Of a stretch of DNA of 64,000 nucleotides, positions 1-12,284 are shown piece after piece. A program made the position numbers and the translations under genes. The notes below the pieces were generated by a model that saw only the letters and a program-made list of their open reading frames with translations, did no database searches and had not been told where the DNA came from. Position 1 is the first letter of the stretch, and each line of letters starts with the position of its first letter. Source of the stretch: Polyodon spathula (Eukaryota; Chordata; Actinopteri; Acipenseriformes; Polyodontidae); contig NC_054535.1 in NCBI RefSeq assembly GCF_017654505.1, positions 86,308,785 through 86,372,784 of the forward strand, given 5' to 3'.

Positions 1-703
1 ACCTGTAGTTTGCTGTTTATATTTCAAGGTACTGTCCTTTTACAACTCTAGTCTGAATGAAAATTCTCTTGTAGGTAATTAGCCTACATTTCAGCAGTGT
101 GGTTCTAACCCATTTTAGCACTTGGAAACTACAGTATACAGAACAATAAATGAATTAATTTTATAGTTACGTTGTCTTATAGTGAAAATAAAGCTAGTTT
201 ACTTGTCTACTGCTAGTCTCTTCTATACTGCAGTAGCAGTCTGCTGAGAGGAAAATGTGCAAATCTTTTATGAACTTTAACTATATGCCCACAAAAACAT
301 TTAATTTTACATTGCCTTGAATATCATGTTTCACACTTGCCATTTTATAAAGACATTAAAAACACTATCTTTACTACTTGGGATAATCACATTATTACTG
401 CTGAAATGTTAGTATGGCATTTGCCTATGAAGTACTGTACTGAGCTATACTGGAGACTGAGGGCAGTCTATCTGTTTATTTATTTATTTATTTCCTGATG
501 ACAAAAGACAGAAAAGCATTAAAAATAATACATCAGGCTTGTTTGAATATTGGATGTGTCTGTAAAACCAACAGTTTGGATAATCAAAAGGAATTTCTGT
601 ACTTTCATTTCTTCAGTGTTGTTGGTTTAACACTGGAACAAAACAATTGGGAATTACATTTTCAATACCCTCTCAGTAACTTGTATTTAATTTCTTTTTT
701 CAA
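1..703. other. Upstream AT-rich DNA, no feature seen
   Basis: This region is AT-rich and non-repetitive by eye, apart from a short TTTA repeat at about 475-493. It contains one 111-codon open frame from 498, but the last third of that frame is the antisense LTR below and no domain is recognisable. Nothing here can be called a gene. Confidence 0.6.
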
Positions 704-1448
704 AGTGGCAAAGTGGTTAACAGTGTGCAGGTGCAGGAATGCAATGGTGATCAATAAACAGACAGACAACGATAATCCAGGTGCAATGATATTTTATTTG
801 TATTCCAGTGGTCTGATCACACAAAGACAGTAAATAATAATGATAACAAGCAACACAGCGGCGTGTATTGCTCTATTTTAATCAACAGGTTGGTCCCGTA
901 GTAATAGTCCTGATCTTTAAACACCCGCACTTAACACAAACACAAATCCACAGTGAGTAATAAGGTGCTCATGGTGTAAATACAGTTTGTTCGTGAACAG
1001 TTGATACAGTGAGGTCCGGGTAAGTGCTGGACTTTGCCGACAGCTCCAGATCGTGTTCAGCCGTCTAATAACAACAAACAGTATTTAGACACGACTAAAA
1101 CAAACAAAACACTCACGATAACAACACAGGTTCTCCTTCTGGTTCAGTATAACCATACAGAGGAACAGATCACTTCACTACAGCCCTTTTTGTACCGTCA
1201 ATGATGACCCCATGGTTAACTAGTGCAACCGCTCCTCCAATCCGAGGCTGCCAAGTCGTTGCCATTCTGGGTCGATGATTTAGTGTGTCATAGCTCCACC
1301 CCTTTCTAGATGACGACTTCCCTCTAACCCATTAATTGGGAATTAATTGTCTGGCTATCCAGTCCAGGGCACTCTGTTCCCTTTTACACAGCACCCTCAC
1401 AGGTTGGGTGAGAGATATATCACCAAGAATCATTCTGTCTCCGTCATA
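704..1448 (-). mobile_element. Solo Gypsy-type LTR, antisense
   Basis: About 745 bp aligns along its length with the LTR sequences of the Gypsy relic at 23627-25326. Shared words include CAGTGTGCAGGTGCAGGA, the lysine-tRNA-like purine-rich middle, GGGTCGATGA, CTCCACCC, TTTCTAGATGA, ACTCTGTTCCCTTT and AAGAATCATTCT near the right end. Its sense is therefore the minus strand. The terminal dinucleotides are mutated (AG and TA instead of TG and CA), and the 5-bp flanks do not match, so it is old. No internal coding DNA is attached, which fits a solo LTR left by recombination. Confidence 0.72.
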
Positions 1449-3312
1449 AAGACGTACAGGTTTTTCAGAGAAACATTGCTTCAATTAGTAAATTATGCCT
1501 AATAGTAACTTCAAAATGAATGTCAGTGAAGTAATATTCTTTAAATTAAAAGTAGATTGTTGCCTCTTAAACTGCTAGAAATGCATTTTAAGATATACAA
1601 TGTATTGGCTACATTAATTATATCCTGATTTGTTCCAGTAAGTGAATAATTTAATTAATTACGGGGCAACATTTTATCAACATGAAGCTGTCAATTTCCA
1701 AATTAGTATGTTTTTTATTTGTAATTTTGTAAATATACAGTGTCTGGAGTTTATGATTATCAACAATGCACTGTTTTAAATATTTGTGCCATGTCTGTGG
1801 GGTGGGGTGGGGGGGAAATGCCCTAAATGTTCTCTTAACTTAAATGTTACAGTAACAACTACTCTAAAACATTGATATGTCTTGGTGGTTCAGTGGTTAA
1901 TAAATTGAATATGAAGCCATTGTTCTTGACATCCTTGATCTCCTTCGAATCAAGCTGGTAATGGAATGTAAAGTCATGGCTTTTCAGGGCCTGCTACATT
2001 ATGAATTAAGTCTTGTTAGTGTCAGCCCAGTTTGTAGTGGAGAGACACGCGCATGAAAAATAAAACTAGTTGCTGCTGATTTAATGCTCAGGGAGACTAA
2101 AGCTGACTTGTTGGTGGATACTGTATTGGTTTGTTCACTGAAGACGACTTGTTAAAACGTTTGTCTTATTTTATTACTAGGTTGCTTTTAAGTGTTACTG
2201 TATGTTTGAGTGTTTAAAGGTACGGGTGACAATGGCTACATTTACATTGAAAATCGTGCTATTATGCCAGAAAAAGAATCCCTTGACACTGACCTTTTTT
2301 ATTTTGGCAAGAGTTTACAACAAACTTCTAAGTTCCGCGCCAGTGGATGTCATTTTATGAGAATTAAGGCTGGGCTATTCTAATATTTCATATAGCACAC
2401 ATCATAAGAACGTACCAATAATTAAACACACATTGCATTAAAGGGTGTTTTAGAATGACTTTGTAAGATTTTGTAATGGTATTACAGAAATGTTTCAATT
2501 TACTTACCTAATCATGGCTATCTGGGTTTACAACAGGTCTAACTGGAACGTTTCTGTGGGTTTTTTTTGTTTTGTTTTATTTTTTTATTTTTATTTTTTT
2601 TTAATATATCTCGGAGGATGAATACATTTAGATTTTTATTAAATGTTTCGATGAAGATTCCCTCGTTGTACAAAAGGGATTCGGTAATGTGCTGTGCTAA
2701 AGTTGTGCCAGCATGCTCCAACTAACAGCAGTGACAAATTAACCATGCATACTTTGCTTGAAGACGCTTGTAGAGACGAGGTTGGTCGCACACTCAGAAA
2801 TCTCTTCTTCTTTCAGACTTGACCGCTAATATTATACATCAGATTCCTCTTACATTTTGTTTCAAAACTTTTGTATTATTAAACCAAAACAAAAAACAAA
2901 CACAACGCATTTCGACACAGTGTGTATTCACCAGGTGTTGCAGCTTTATCATATATAAAGGACACCTGTCAATCCAATAATTAAACTATTAATTAGATAA
3001 TAGCCATAGACATTGTTTAAAGTGACAGGTGACAATTTTCACCTATCCTAGCAGTAATTTGTTGAAAATGGTTTTAGAATCAATTGTTAATCCATACATG
3101 GTGTAATTATACAATAATTAAACTCAAACACTAATATATTAAAACACTTTAAACATAGTATCATATTATGCTATACGTTACAGATCATATTAGATAGATA
3201 ACTTACACAGTTATTCAGTAGTAAAGATTGGAAGACATTGGCAGACGTTGAAACACGATTATCAACCCCGGCCACCGAAAGATTCATGCTGACATACAAA
3301 GATGAAATATCT

Positions 3313-3345
<33 letters not shown>

Positions 3346-4879
3346 CGTTTTTCGAGATATGGATTGAGATCTAATGTTTCAGTCCATGTGGTTCAATAGA
3401 CTATAAAGTATAAGTCCAAAATGACTCTCTCCTCATTAGCATTAAATATATTTCTTAATATATGGTTACTCAGTATTGCGACAATCACAATCGCTGTAAT
3501 ATGAACTTAATATACACTAAAAAATGTGTCTGGTAAACGATTCTTAAAGTAATCCATTCATTTTCAAAGAAAGGCTATAACAAATGCAATTATTACAAGA
3601 TCAATATTTTGTATTAATATTTTTCAAAAACAGGATTTGATGCTATGAAATAGACACTAAGCTAAGAGTTTGTTAATTGATATGAACGGGGAGCTCAGAC
3701 TAACCTTGTAAAATTACTAACAGTGTAGTTTTAGCAGTTGTTGGGAAACACTGATGTAGCTCTGTGCCCTTTCGCTGGTTGGCTTATTTATTTTTTATAC
3801 CGAGTTTCATTGGCCCTGGTGTTTGTATTGAAGTATTTCTTAACACAAGACTTGCCACGAGATTACAGCAGATAAAGAAGTACATTTCTATCTCGGTTTG
3901 ATGCTGATTCTTCAATTTGCCCATTTTAATTTGATGCATTGTGACCCATGAAAAAATCTAGAAAAGAATTACAGGGTGACATCATAAATCCAGAAAAAGT
4001 TCCATTCTGGGTGCCAAGTTTGTTTCTAGTATACAATGTTATTTTGCCCTGGGATATTATGAGAAGAAAGATGCTGCATAATCTAGATACGGTATCAGTT
4101 ATCAAAGGATTACTATAGTACCAGGTAATTGTTGTTGCTTTAACACCAGTTAAACACTAAAAATATGTTTAATATGTTTAATACAGTGCAAACATACTCA
4201 AATACAAAGTTACTGCTCTAGTATACAGTCTTAAGTAGATCAGGATAAACATGTGCACACTACTGTATACTGGACCGCATTCAATATCTCAATGGAATAT
4301 AGCACGCATTTTAAGATCTTTTTAAATACGGTGCTATGAATCTGCAGTTAAGCCTGCTTGTTCTTTTTCAGATGAGCATGTTTTAAAACTAGAAACAACA
4401 AACTTAATTGCTTGTTTTTGAGAAACTGCTTGCATACAAGTTCTCACATGCAGACACACACCTACTGACTCATACCAAATGAGGTTTATACTTTCCTGTT
4501 TGCAGGAGGGAAAAAAGAAAACTAACTCAAAAAAACATTACTAACTAAAGATTAATTAAACTAGTTTTGTAAGTTAAACTAGCAAGTAAGTCAACCTGGA
4601 GAGTATGAGGGTGAATTTATGAATATCCCTGCTTTTGTTGTAACAGGACAGATTTAATAAAATAAAAAGTTCTAGTTTGTAAACAAAATGTCTGCTTTTA
4701 GTCTGCAAATAGTAGTACCCTATGAATTTAATCAAGAAAACCACACTGCAAGGACAGATTTATATCTTTTTTTTTAGGCAAAATTGGGATGGAATTGTGC
4801 CATTTGCAGCATTTTAAAAATCAACATCTTCCTTCAGAGCATAGAGAGAATACGGTAGACGTTGGTGGTGGGGTGTATT
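1449..4879. other. Upstream non-coding DNA between LTR and MCC leader
   Basis: No gene is recognised here. Contents are a possible tRNA-type SINE head (1885-1954), a 28-A run at about 3317-3344 and a segment near 2780-2990. Read on the minus strand, that segment has a CATATATAAAGG-type TATA word and a phrase (GTGTCGAAATGCGTTGTG) reminiscent of retroelement leaders. The latter is too weak to name. The rest is ordinary AT-rich sequence. Confidence 0.55.
1885..1954 (+). repeat. Possible degenerate tRNA-derived SINE head
   Basis: A box-A-like word (TGGTTCAGTGGTTAA, about 1885-1899) is followed about 45 bp later by a box-B-like word (CCTTCGAATCAA, about 1942-1953). This is the order and spacing of an internal RNA polymerase III promoter. 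The same box-A wording is present in the clearer SINE at 44930-45176. No tail was identified. Confidence 0.35.
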
Positions 4880-5627
4880 CTAATTGTTTGGCATTCTAAA
4901 ATTAACTCTGAGTAACATACCACTGGTTGGGTGGTACCGCCCGTTCTGTGCACCTTCTAGCCAGCAGCAGGACAGCTGTGTTTGATCATAAACCACCTCC
5001 AAACTCCAGACCTGTGTGTGTGTGTTAGTTAGAGAGAGAGAGAGAGAGAGAAACTTCAGCAGTAGAGAGAAAATCTCCATCAGTCTGGAATCATCTCGGC
5101 TGGAAAGGTTACTGATACCACTGCACACATGCAAGGCTCGCTGAGTAGTTTACCATACAACTGAGCTCCTTTGGGAGGTGCCTTTTAAAGACAGCCAGCA
5201 CGCTGGGAACAAAAAAAGGTTGCACAAACTAAAGGGGAGGTACAGAGAGGCTCCGACTTGTTCTTGCGGACTTGAGCAGTTTCCCTAAGCCAGCCACAAC
5301 ATAGGGAGAGCTGCAGCTGCTGTTTCTTGTGCTGTGGTGCTAATGAGTTTCAGTTCAGCAGCTGATTTGCTTATGCAATAAAAAATCTGCCGGACCAATG
5401 CTGGAGGCTATACATCATTGAAGGCTTTATTTGTTTTGGGGAGGTTTAGGGGGCAAAGGGGGGAGGCTTTGGAAAAATGGCTCGCTGCAGTGGAATGTGG
5501 ATAGAAGTGGAAGCTGAGAGCAGCTGGAAGTAGTGGTGACTGGTTTCTTTTTTTTTTCCCCCTTTCCTTCCTTAAATCTCCTCCTCTTCTGATTTTTGGA
5601 AACTAATTCCTTCTGAAAGCTGGAATC
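4880..5627 (+). promoter_or_regulatory. mcc: Probable MCC short-isoform promoter and 5' leader
   Basis: The 750 bp before the MCC start codon is less AT-rich than its surroundings. It holds a (TG)n tract near 5013-5025, a (GA)n tract at 5031-5050 and pyrimidine-rich patches at about 5545-5590. The transcription start cannot be placed from sequence alone. No convincing TATA box was found, although AT-rich words occur near 5375. The leader also contains a short uORF, listed separately. No splice acceptor suggesting an upstream coding exon was seen. Confidence 0.5.
5477..5533 (+). CDS. Upstream ORF (18 codons) in the MCC 5' leader
   Basis: An ATG at 5477 in a strong context (A at -3, G at +4) opens an 18-codon frame beginning MARCSGMWIE and stopping at TAG 5531-5533. 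It ends 94 nt before the MCC ATG and is not in the same frame. If the mature leader includes this point, ribosomes would meet it first, and it could reduce MCC translation. Whether the peptide is made is unknown, so the call is regulatory rather than a protein of known function. Confidence 0.4.
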   Translation: MARCSGMWIEVEAESSWK

Positions 5628-5684
5628 ATGAACTCAGGAGTTGCTATGAAATATGGGGACGATTCTTCGTCGGAGGTGAGTGAG
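5628..5684 (+). CDS. mcc: MCC coding exon 1 (short-isoform N-terminus)
   Basis: This is the first coding exon of MCC, a coiled-coil scaffold protein known from the vertebrate family as a negative regulator of cell-cycle progression and Wnt/beta-catenin signalling, cytoplasmic and membrane-associated. The 19 codons read MNSGVAMKYG followed by an acidic/serine stretch ending VSE, which matches the start of the short MCC isoform. The ATG at 5628 is chosen because of that match and because the frame continues in phase into exon 2. The exon ends on a complete GAG codon (phase 0) before a GTAAGC donor at 5685. A second donor, GTGAGT, lies 9 nt upstream at 5676 and is also in frame. The long MCC isoform uses other upstream exons, and none is visible in this window. 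Confidence 0.93.
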
Positions 5685-5757
5685 GTAAGCAGCAGTATAA
5701 ATATATGCTGGCACTTGGGGGATTGGACTTTAAAGATTTGAGTGGTGTCTATACAAT

Positions 5758-5804
5758 GCGGTGTGTGTGTGTGTGTGTGTGTGTGTGTATCTGTGTGTGT
5801 GTGT

Positions 5805-5876
<72 letters not shown>
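5758..5876. repeat. Compound (TG)n-(TA)n microsatellite
   Basis: Two TG runs (about 5758-5788 and 5791-5804) are followed by an uninterrupted TA run to 5875. It begins only about 75 bp after the MCC exon 1 donor. Open frames across it are low-complexity artefacts. Confidence 0.95.
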
Positions 5877-5879
<3 letters not shown>

Positions 5880-8800
5880 TTGGCTGAGAGATTGGCAGGA
5901 AAAAGCCTAAACTTTGTGGTTAACACCCCTCTCCCAGTATATTCACATGTGTTTGACAGCTAAAATAAGCCAGCTGCAAAAAGAATATACAATAAAAGCA
6001 AACTAAAAATCACCAAACTAATAAGATTTGTGTAGATTTGTATTTGTGTTGTCAGGAGGTTTGAAGCAAGGAGGCATACTGATCACATATGACTGTTATC
6101 TTAATAGGGGGAAGGGACAGGAAGTCAGATCTGTGGGGGAGCTGAGACTGGATTTTTAGGATATACTTGGTATTACTTATTTCCTTGGCCATGTATGGCT
6201 TGAATAACTTCATACAGTACCATACAGATAAATGATGTAAATCTCATAGTAACAAATTACTATTGCAAAAGATGCTACCTCACTTGGCATACTTTAATTA
6301 TGTCAGTTATTCATAGTAGTCAGTGTCACTAACTGAATTAATAGCTTGATGACATCTTAAGAAGCATTGAAAATATATCTTAAAATACATCTGAATCCAA
6401 TTCTTTTCCAGCCTGTGTTTTTCATGGCACAATAAATATACCATTTGTGAAACACCTGGCTTCTTAAATTCTGTTTGCTTATATCGTCATGTAATCATGT
6501 AACCCTCTGGCTATCAAATAATTGTTTTGATCAGCTCATTAATTTTTTTGTATTAATTTTCTTTGTTGGGGATGTGTCATGTAAACATTGCACTCATGTT
6601 TTGGGACCAGATGTAGGTAATTTGCATTTCCAGTTTTTTTAAGACAGAGGGATAGATGGATGAATAGAATATTTAAGTAGACAAAGCAAAGATCTCTGTC
6701 GTAGTCAGAGAATGTATTTTTGTTTTATTAACATTATGCAATACATTAAAAAAAAAAAAAAAAAAAAGTAGCCAAAACTTATACAAAACTCAACAAAGTG
6801 GTTGTACACTTTAGGAGGGAAAATCCTTCAAGGAAATGTTATTGTGTGTAACTTGGTGTTTATTTATTTATTTATTTATGTATTAATTGATAGCTTTCCA
6901 TGCGTAGATTTCTTGGGAAGCGTAGTTCAGAGCACGCTGGTGGTAAATGTTATTAAATCAGAAAACTGTGAAGTGATTACTTAAGAGCCTGTGATGCTGT
7001 CAGGGTGTATAATGACACTCGGCAGCCTTCTAATGAAAAACGAGAGCGGACTATATAACCCATTGATGATATTAAAATATTTCCAGCTGTTAGAGAGACA
7101 TAATTGAAAAATGTCTGTTTGGGAAAGTTAATTTAATGAGGATAAATAGCTGTGCAGAGGGCAATGTTAAATGTTTCCTGGATGCTCTTGATGCTTTATT
7201 TTCAGTTAAATGATGTTGCGCTCAGAAAAGACTACTATTTTGAAGTAAAGAAGACCACATATTTCAAGTCAAGCCCACATACACTAAAATCCTGACCTGG
7301 TAAGACCAACACATTCTCAACCATTTCTTCTGTGTGTTCAGTAATATTGAAAGTGTACAGTACCATATTAGAACACTTTATTATATATAAAAAAAAACAA
7401 AGACAAGATCCATGTATATCAAGATCTATACTCCATAGCTGTTGGTGTTACAAAGAATGTAGGCACACTTTTCAGTCCTTTTCAGATCTTGATAAATCTC
7501 ACTCAGAGGGCCCTATTCTTAAAATTACTTGCCAACTGCTGTAATAAAACAAATTTAGTTTAATAGGAGTCTAATGAAAGTCGTCCATATTGCTATTCAT
7601 AAAATGATATGAGCAAACGGGCGACTGTGGCAAAGCACAGTATGCAGTTGTTCAAGAACGAAAATTTGCCTCTTTGATGGCGTCATCAGCATTATTAATG
7701 TTCCCTGGGTGGCATCGGTAGGTGTTGCAAAAAGAAAAACAGAATCCACCAACAGTAGCCTACTACCGAAAACCGATTACCCAAATAATCATGGATTCAT
7801 GTTTTAAAGACTTGAAAAGACGGCTTTATACTGACGATGACTGGTTATATTTTCTACTTTATGGTCGTTGACATATTGATTTACTGTTACAGTGAAGGGC
7901 AAACTCTCAACCAGCTCAGAAATAGAAAAATGAGTGTTTTATATGAAGAATTTACTGCCACTCGCACATGCGATTTGAAAACAGCCTCTGTGAAATAAAT
8001 AAAAATATCCCCTATATTTTCATAGTGATGGATTACTGTTAAAGTAAAAAATATAATTCATTAGTCAGCTTCTCAGTTTTATTGCTGATTCCCTGCCATA
8101 GATATTTCCACACCCACTTGAAAAAGCTCAGCTAAATAAGATTAACTTCTTAATAGGGAAGATATCCTGAGAGAGATTGTGCTGTGTGGGTTTTAAGTAC
8201 ACGGTGTACTTTTTAATGTAAAGCTCTTGTCTAGCTATGTGCTGCCCTGCTTGCTTACAGATGATTTATAATATAGGGATATGTTTACCAGAACACTTAA
8301 TATTATTTTAAATAAATAAATACATACATAAATACAAATAATAACCAGTGCAGGCACATAGAGAGTCCTCAAAGTCCCGTAATAAGCGCACGATTGGGGT
8401 GAAATTAAGATTGGTGCAAAATCAACAAAGTTATTGTGTTCACCTTGTAGAGTGACAGACAGACAAACGTGTGGGTCAGTTAAACAGTTAAATGTATAAT
8501 TAAAAATTTTAGAAATATTTAACAGTGCAAATCATACTATATACTGTACTTTTATAATGGAAGATTGGTGCAGAATAAGGGCAGTCCATGTTCAAAGTGA
8601 TATAATATGAAACTGATTCTTTAAATTGAAGTGCTTCATTTCCTGATGAATGTTCTCTATTTTTTGACAAATCCTTTGTTGTAAAATGTAGCACGAAACA
8701 TTCCAGTTAAAACAGTTTAAGAAAAAGCCTGCGTAGGCCAACCAGGAATGATAAAACTTGTATTAAATGATTCCAATGTGCCTGTTACAGTAATAGATAT

Positions 8801-8919
8801 CCCTTAACTCTCCCTATAGCTCTTGACAGACTTATTAATCAGGTTTTGTGGAACTGAGGTTCCAAAGAACCTTAACTTGTACAGAAATCATTAAGACATT
8901 CAATAAAGTCACTTTTAAA

Positions 8920-10325
8920 GGTGAAACAAAGTTCAAGGTCAACAGAAATCAGTAACGGGTATGCCCACCATTGGCGTCAATGACGGCCTGAGATCTCCTG
9001 CCCATGGATCGAATCAGAGCCTGGATAACAATCTGGGGAATGGCAACCCACTCTTGCGCAAGTGCCTGGAAAAGTCTTTGTAACGTCCGTGGCTTGGGGT
9101 GACGTCATTGATCAAGCTCGTCCAACAAGTGCTCAATGGGGTTCAGATTTGGTGATCCAGACAGCTAGGGAAGCACTTGAACATTGTTCTGAGTGAGGAA
9201 AGCTGTGGTGGTTCAGGCGGTTGTGCTGGAAAATGACATTGCGATGGTTCGCGAATGGGACCACATGAGGCCTATGATCTCATGACAAGAACGCTGAGCT
9301 GTCAGGTTGCCTTAAACATGAACAAGGTTGGTTCTGCCACAGTCTGAGATTGCCGCCCACACCATGACACCCTGTGGCAGAGCAAAGCTCTGCCCTTTTT
9401 AAATTGGCAGGGATGGGGTTAATTTCCCCTACCTGCCTGGGTTTATTATGTTCAGGTGGCTGGGGTTGATTAGTTGATTAAATGATTAACTTAATTAACG
9501 ATCAATCAGCACCCAGCCACCTGACATAAAAGGAGGCCTCTGCTTCTCATTTGTGAGGAAGGAGCTGAGGAAGCAGGTTGGTGTTTGTGGTTTTTGTGAT
9601 TTGTGAATTCTACATCCAGTGAAGGCATTGCCCAGCCTGGAAACCTTTATTTTTGTAAGTTTGTTTTTTGTACTTTTTTTTTGTGTGTGGCAGAGCAAAG
9701 CTCTGCCCTTTTTAAATTGGCAGGGATGGGGTTAATTTCCCCTACCTGCCTGGGTTTATTATGTTCAGGTGGCTGGGATTGATCGTTAATTAAGTTACTG
9801 ATTTAATCAACTAATCAACCCCAGCCACCTGAACATAATAAACCCAGGCAGGTAGGGGAAATTAACCCCATCCCTGCCAATTTAAAAAGGGCAGAGCTTT
9901 GCTCTGCCACACACCCCCACCACCAAATCTGTCAGTGTGTCGCACACAGTTGCCCGCAAAACATTCATGTCGTTGTCTGTATACCTGAGTGCTTCCATCT
10001 GTGCGACAAAGCAGAAGTCTGGATTCATCACTGAACACCACATTTCTCCATCTTTGTATGGGCTGTACTCTGATTATGACACCACTGAAGTCGTAGTCGA
10101 CGATGTTGCGGCGTAAGAATCGCCGCTCTAACTGGCCACCTTGCTCTGATAGCTGCCTCCGGTAGGCAGTTTCTGACAATCTACACGTTCCTGGTACTGC
10201 AGAAGTTGTAGAGGTTGCAGTGCTGAACTGGTCATATGAATGACGTAGGCGTATAAATCTATCCTGGGCTGCCGTCTTCACATTTGGTCTGCCGGATCTT
10301 GGGCGGTCAAGTGTTGTTCCACATT
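8920..10325 (-). pseudogene. Tc1/mariner transposase relic, interrupted
   Basis: On the minus strand, 10325 to 9917 reads as the middle of a Tc1-family DDE transposase. It has a DRPRSGRP linker, TAAQDRFIRLRH, then VVFSDESRLLL, where the aspartate is the second catalytic position, and VYRQRHE and DRFGGGGV. Reading continues after the inserted element at 9367 and ends near 8950 with ALIRSMGRRSQ-like and GGHTRY-like words before a stop. The left half has several stops and shifts, including loss of a clear ...SPDLNPIEH block. The N-terminal DNA-binding helices are missing, because the relic abuts an LTR fragment at about 10330. The terminal inverted repeats were not located. It is not functional. 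Confidence 0.85.
9373..9911. mobile_element. LTR-derived inverted duplication inserted in the Tc1 relic
   Basis: This 539-bp insertion starts TGTGGCAGAGC and ends GCTCTGCCACA, flanked by an exact 5-bp duplication CACCC (9368-9372 and 9912-9916). Removing the insertion and one duplicate restores the Tc1 frame at that point, which proves the insertion is later. Inside, 9373-9685 is a forward unit with a CATAAAAGGAGGCC TATA-like word near 9525. Positions 9686-9911 start again with the same terminal sequence and form a hairpin with about 92 bp of stem that looks perfect. TG...CA ends and a 5-bp duplication indicate LTR-retrotransposon integration. No coding capacity is seen. Confidence 0.8.
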
Positions 10326-10335
10326 TACAATGTGC

Positions 10336-10609
10336 GCAGGGGTGTTTATTTATAATAATAACAATGTCCAGAGCCCAAAGGCAAACACCTGTAAATAATA
10401 AATGCTGGAGTGATATAGCGGCGAGTATCACTTGTAACTGTAATCCCCAGGTACTGGAGCTCGGTCCCTTTTCTAGCCAGCCGACTTCCACCTACCCACG
10501 GGAATAAAGTATCATGCTTTTTAGTCCAGGGTACTCTGCTCCCTTTACCTTGTACCCTCTCAGGTCGGGAGCGAGATCTAACACCAAGTGTCATTCGATC
10601 TCTGTCACA
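10336..10609 (-). mobile_element. Truncated Gypsy-type LTR
   Basis: The right part matches the ends of the LTRs at 704-1448 and 23627-25326. It shares GGGTACTCTGCTCCCTTTAC, a CCCTCTCAGGTCGGGAG-type block, an ACACCAAGTGTCATTC-type block and the terminal CTGTCACA at 10609. The left part keeps the GTTTATTTATAATAAT-type stretch also found in the relic at 23627-25326. About half of the LTR is missing, and the left edge joins the Tc1 relic directly. Confidence 0.6.
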
Positions 10610-12284
10610 GTTTCAAGTACAGTTCCACTGACACTTCTTCTAAAGGTGCGATCAATACTGTTCTAATGACATACATATTAAATGTGCAACTACTTCTGTA
10701 AAAAGGTATTTTGAAGACTAGTTGCATTGCGCATGTTATACAAAGATGGACCTTCAAACCAGCCCATTATTTGCAACACAGTCCACGAATCGCAGCTTTG
10801 CACCAGCACTCATTTAAATTTTTATTTATTTATTTAATTATTTTGTTGTCTTTTTTTGTTTTTGTTTTTTCTACATACATTTCTCATTTAAAACATTTAC
10901 TAATCCCATGCCAGCAGTGGTTGTGCAGGTCTAGAAAAAGGGACGTGTGAATACACTGTGCTACCTAATGCCACATTTAGAAGGTTTAATAGTATTATGA
11001 AACCTCACAGTCACTTGGGTATGTTACTGCTGTATGTCATATGCAAATCCTGAGAGGCTTTATTATAAACTGTGCTCATTTAATTCAACAGAACTCTGTT
11101 TCTTTATTTTTCTTTCTTGAATACCTAATCCACTTGTATTAACATGGATACTTTCTTTGAGAAATTGATATGTAATATTCAGCACATTGTCCTCTGCTGT
11201 TTACTGCAAAATTATCATTTGTTTGGATTTTTCCATTAACTTTTGACATGCTTACATGCATCCTTGCCTTTACCCTGTAGTGCTGAAAAATGAAAGGCAG
11301 TTGGTGTTCTGTAAGCATCCCTACGAATTTTTTTCAAAGAAAATGTTGACTTAAAACAGTGTGCATCTCTTTGACTTGCAGATGATAAAGACCAAACCAG
11401 TTTTTTTTAGAATTAGTTTCACATTGAAAGCAGTATTCTATGATTCTATAGCTCAAGGTTTTTCTAGTATTATACAATTAAACATGTTTGGGTTTTTTCC
11501 ATTTAAAAAAAATGTGCCATTTGGGATTTAACCTCTTTCACAATGGGGCCCATTGTGTTTGTGTTTGATTCACAACAAATGTTCTGTTAGCCATCAGAAG
11601 AGGTACTCTAGAATAAGCTTATACATTATTTGGCACCATTTCCACAAACTGAAAAATACAAATCCACTGAATTCAGTTGGATCATAAGCACATTACTATG
11701 CCAGTACATTGGTCAGTGCCAAATGGTGAACATAAACATTCAAGTCACATCGAACACCAAGTTTCAGTTTGTGGACTAGAGAACAGACTGCCATCGCCAG
11801 TTGTTGTAAGATAAAAATGTCTCTCTGCTGGCTGCAAAAATGTTTTTTGGACACAGTGATTATTGGATAAAAAATTTGTTGACAGGAAAGACTTCTAAAA
11901 AATGGAAGTGATTTCTTTAAAATGAATGTACTTTTATTAGGACGTCACTATTCTTTTCTAGTCAAAGTGACCTTTTCATATTATTGAGCTTTTCTGGTTT
12001 TCTGCATGAAGAGCAAAGTATCTACTTATAATAAATTTATTTTTGTCCTGCTTTAACCGTTTGCTTCCCTAACGTTAGTAAGGAAGTTGTAGTTAATGGA
12101 ATGCAATGTTATATTTATAGATTGTCTTTTTTATAGGTCTTGATTCACAGTATCTGCTGCTTTTTAAAGTACAATAAACCTCTTTTTGTAAGGATTCCAG
12201 TAATATCCCCAGGATATCCTAAATTTAGATGTTGCATCTGGTTTCTGGCAAGATCGTGCTTCTTGCCCATTGTTTACTACTGAT

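Noticed and set aside
498..833. 111-codon frame near the window start
   Set aside because: Its 3' third is antisense LTR and the rest has no recognisable feature.
2780..2990. Possible Penelope-like or other retroelement leader on the minus strand
   Set aside because: Only a TATA-like word and one phrase resemble such leaders. No coding or terminal structure was found.
5603..5963. Open frames of 60-107 codons across the TG/TA microsatellite
   Set aside because: They are IYIYIY/CVCVCV low-complexity translations of a microsatellite, overlapping the true MCC exon 1 and its donor.
9862..10491. 209-codon minus-strand frame as one protein
   Set aside because: It is a chance fusion of LTR sequence, Tc1 transposase and the nested LTR-derived insertion.
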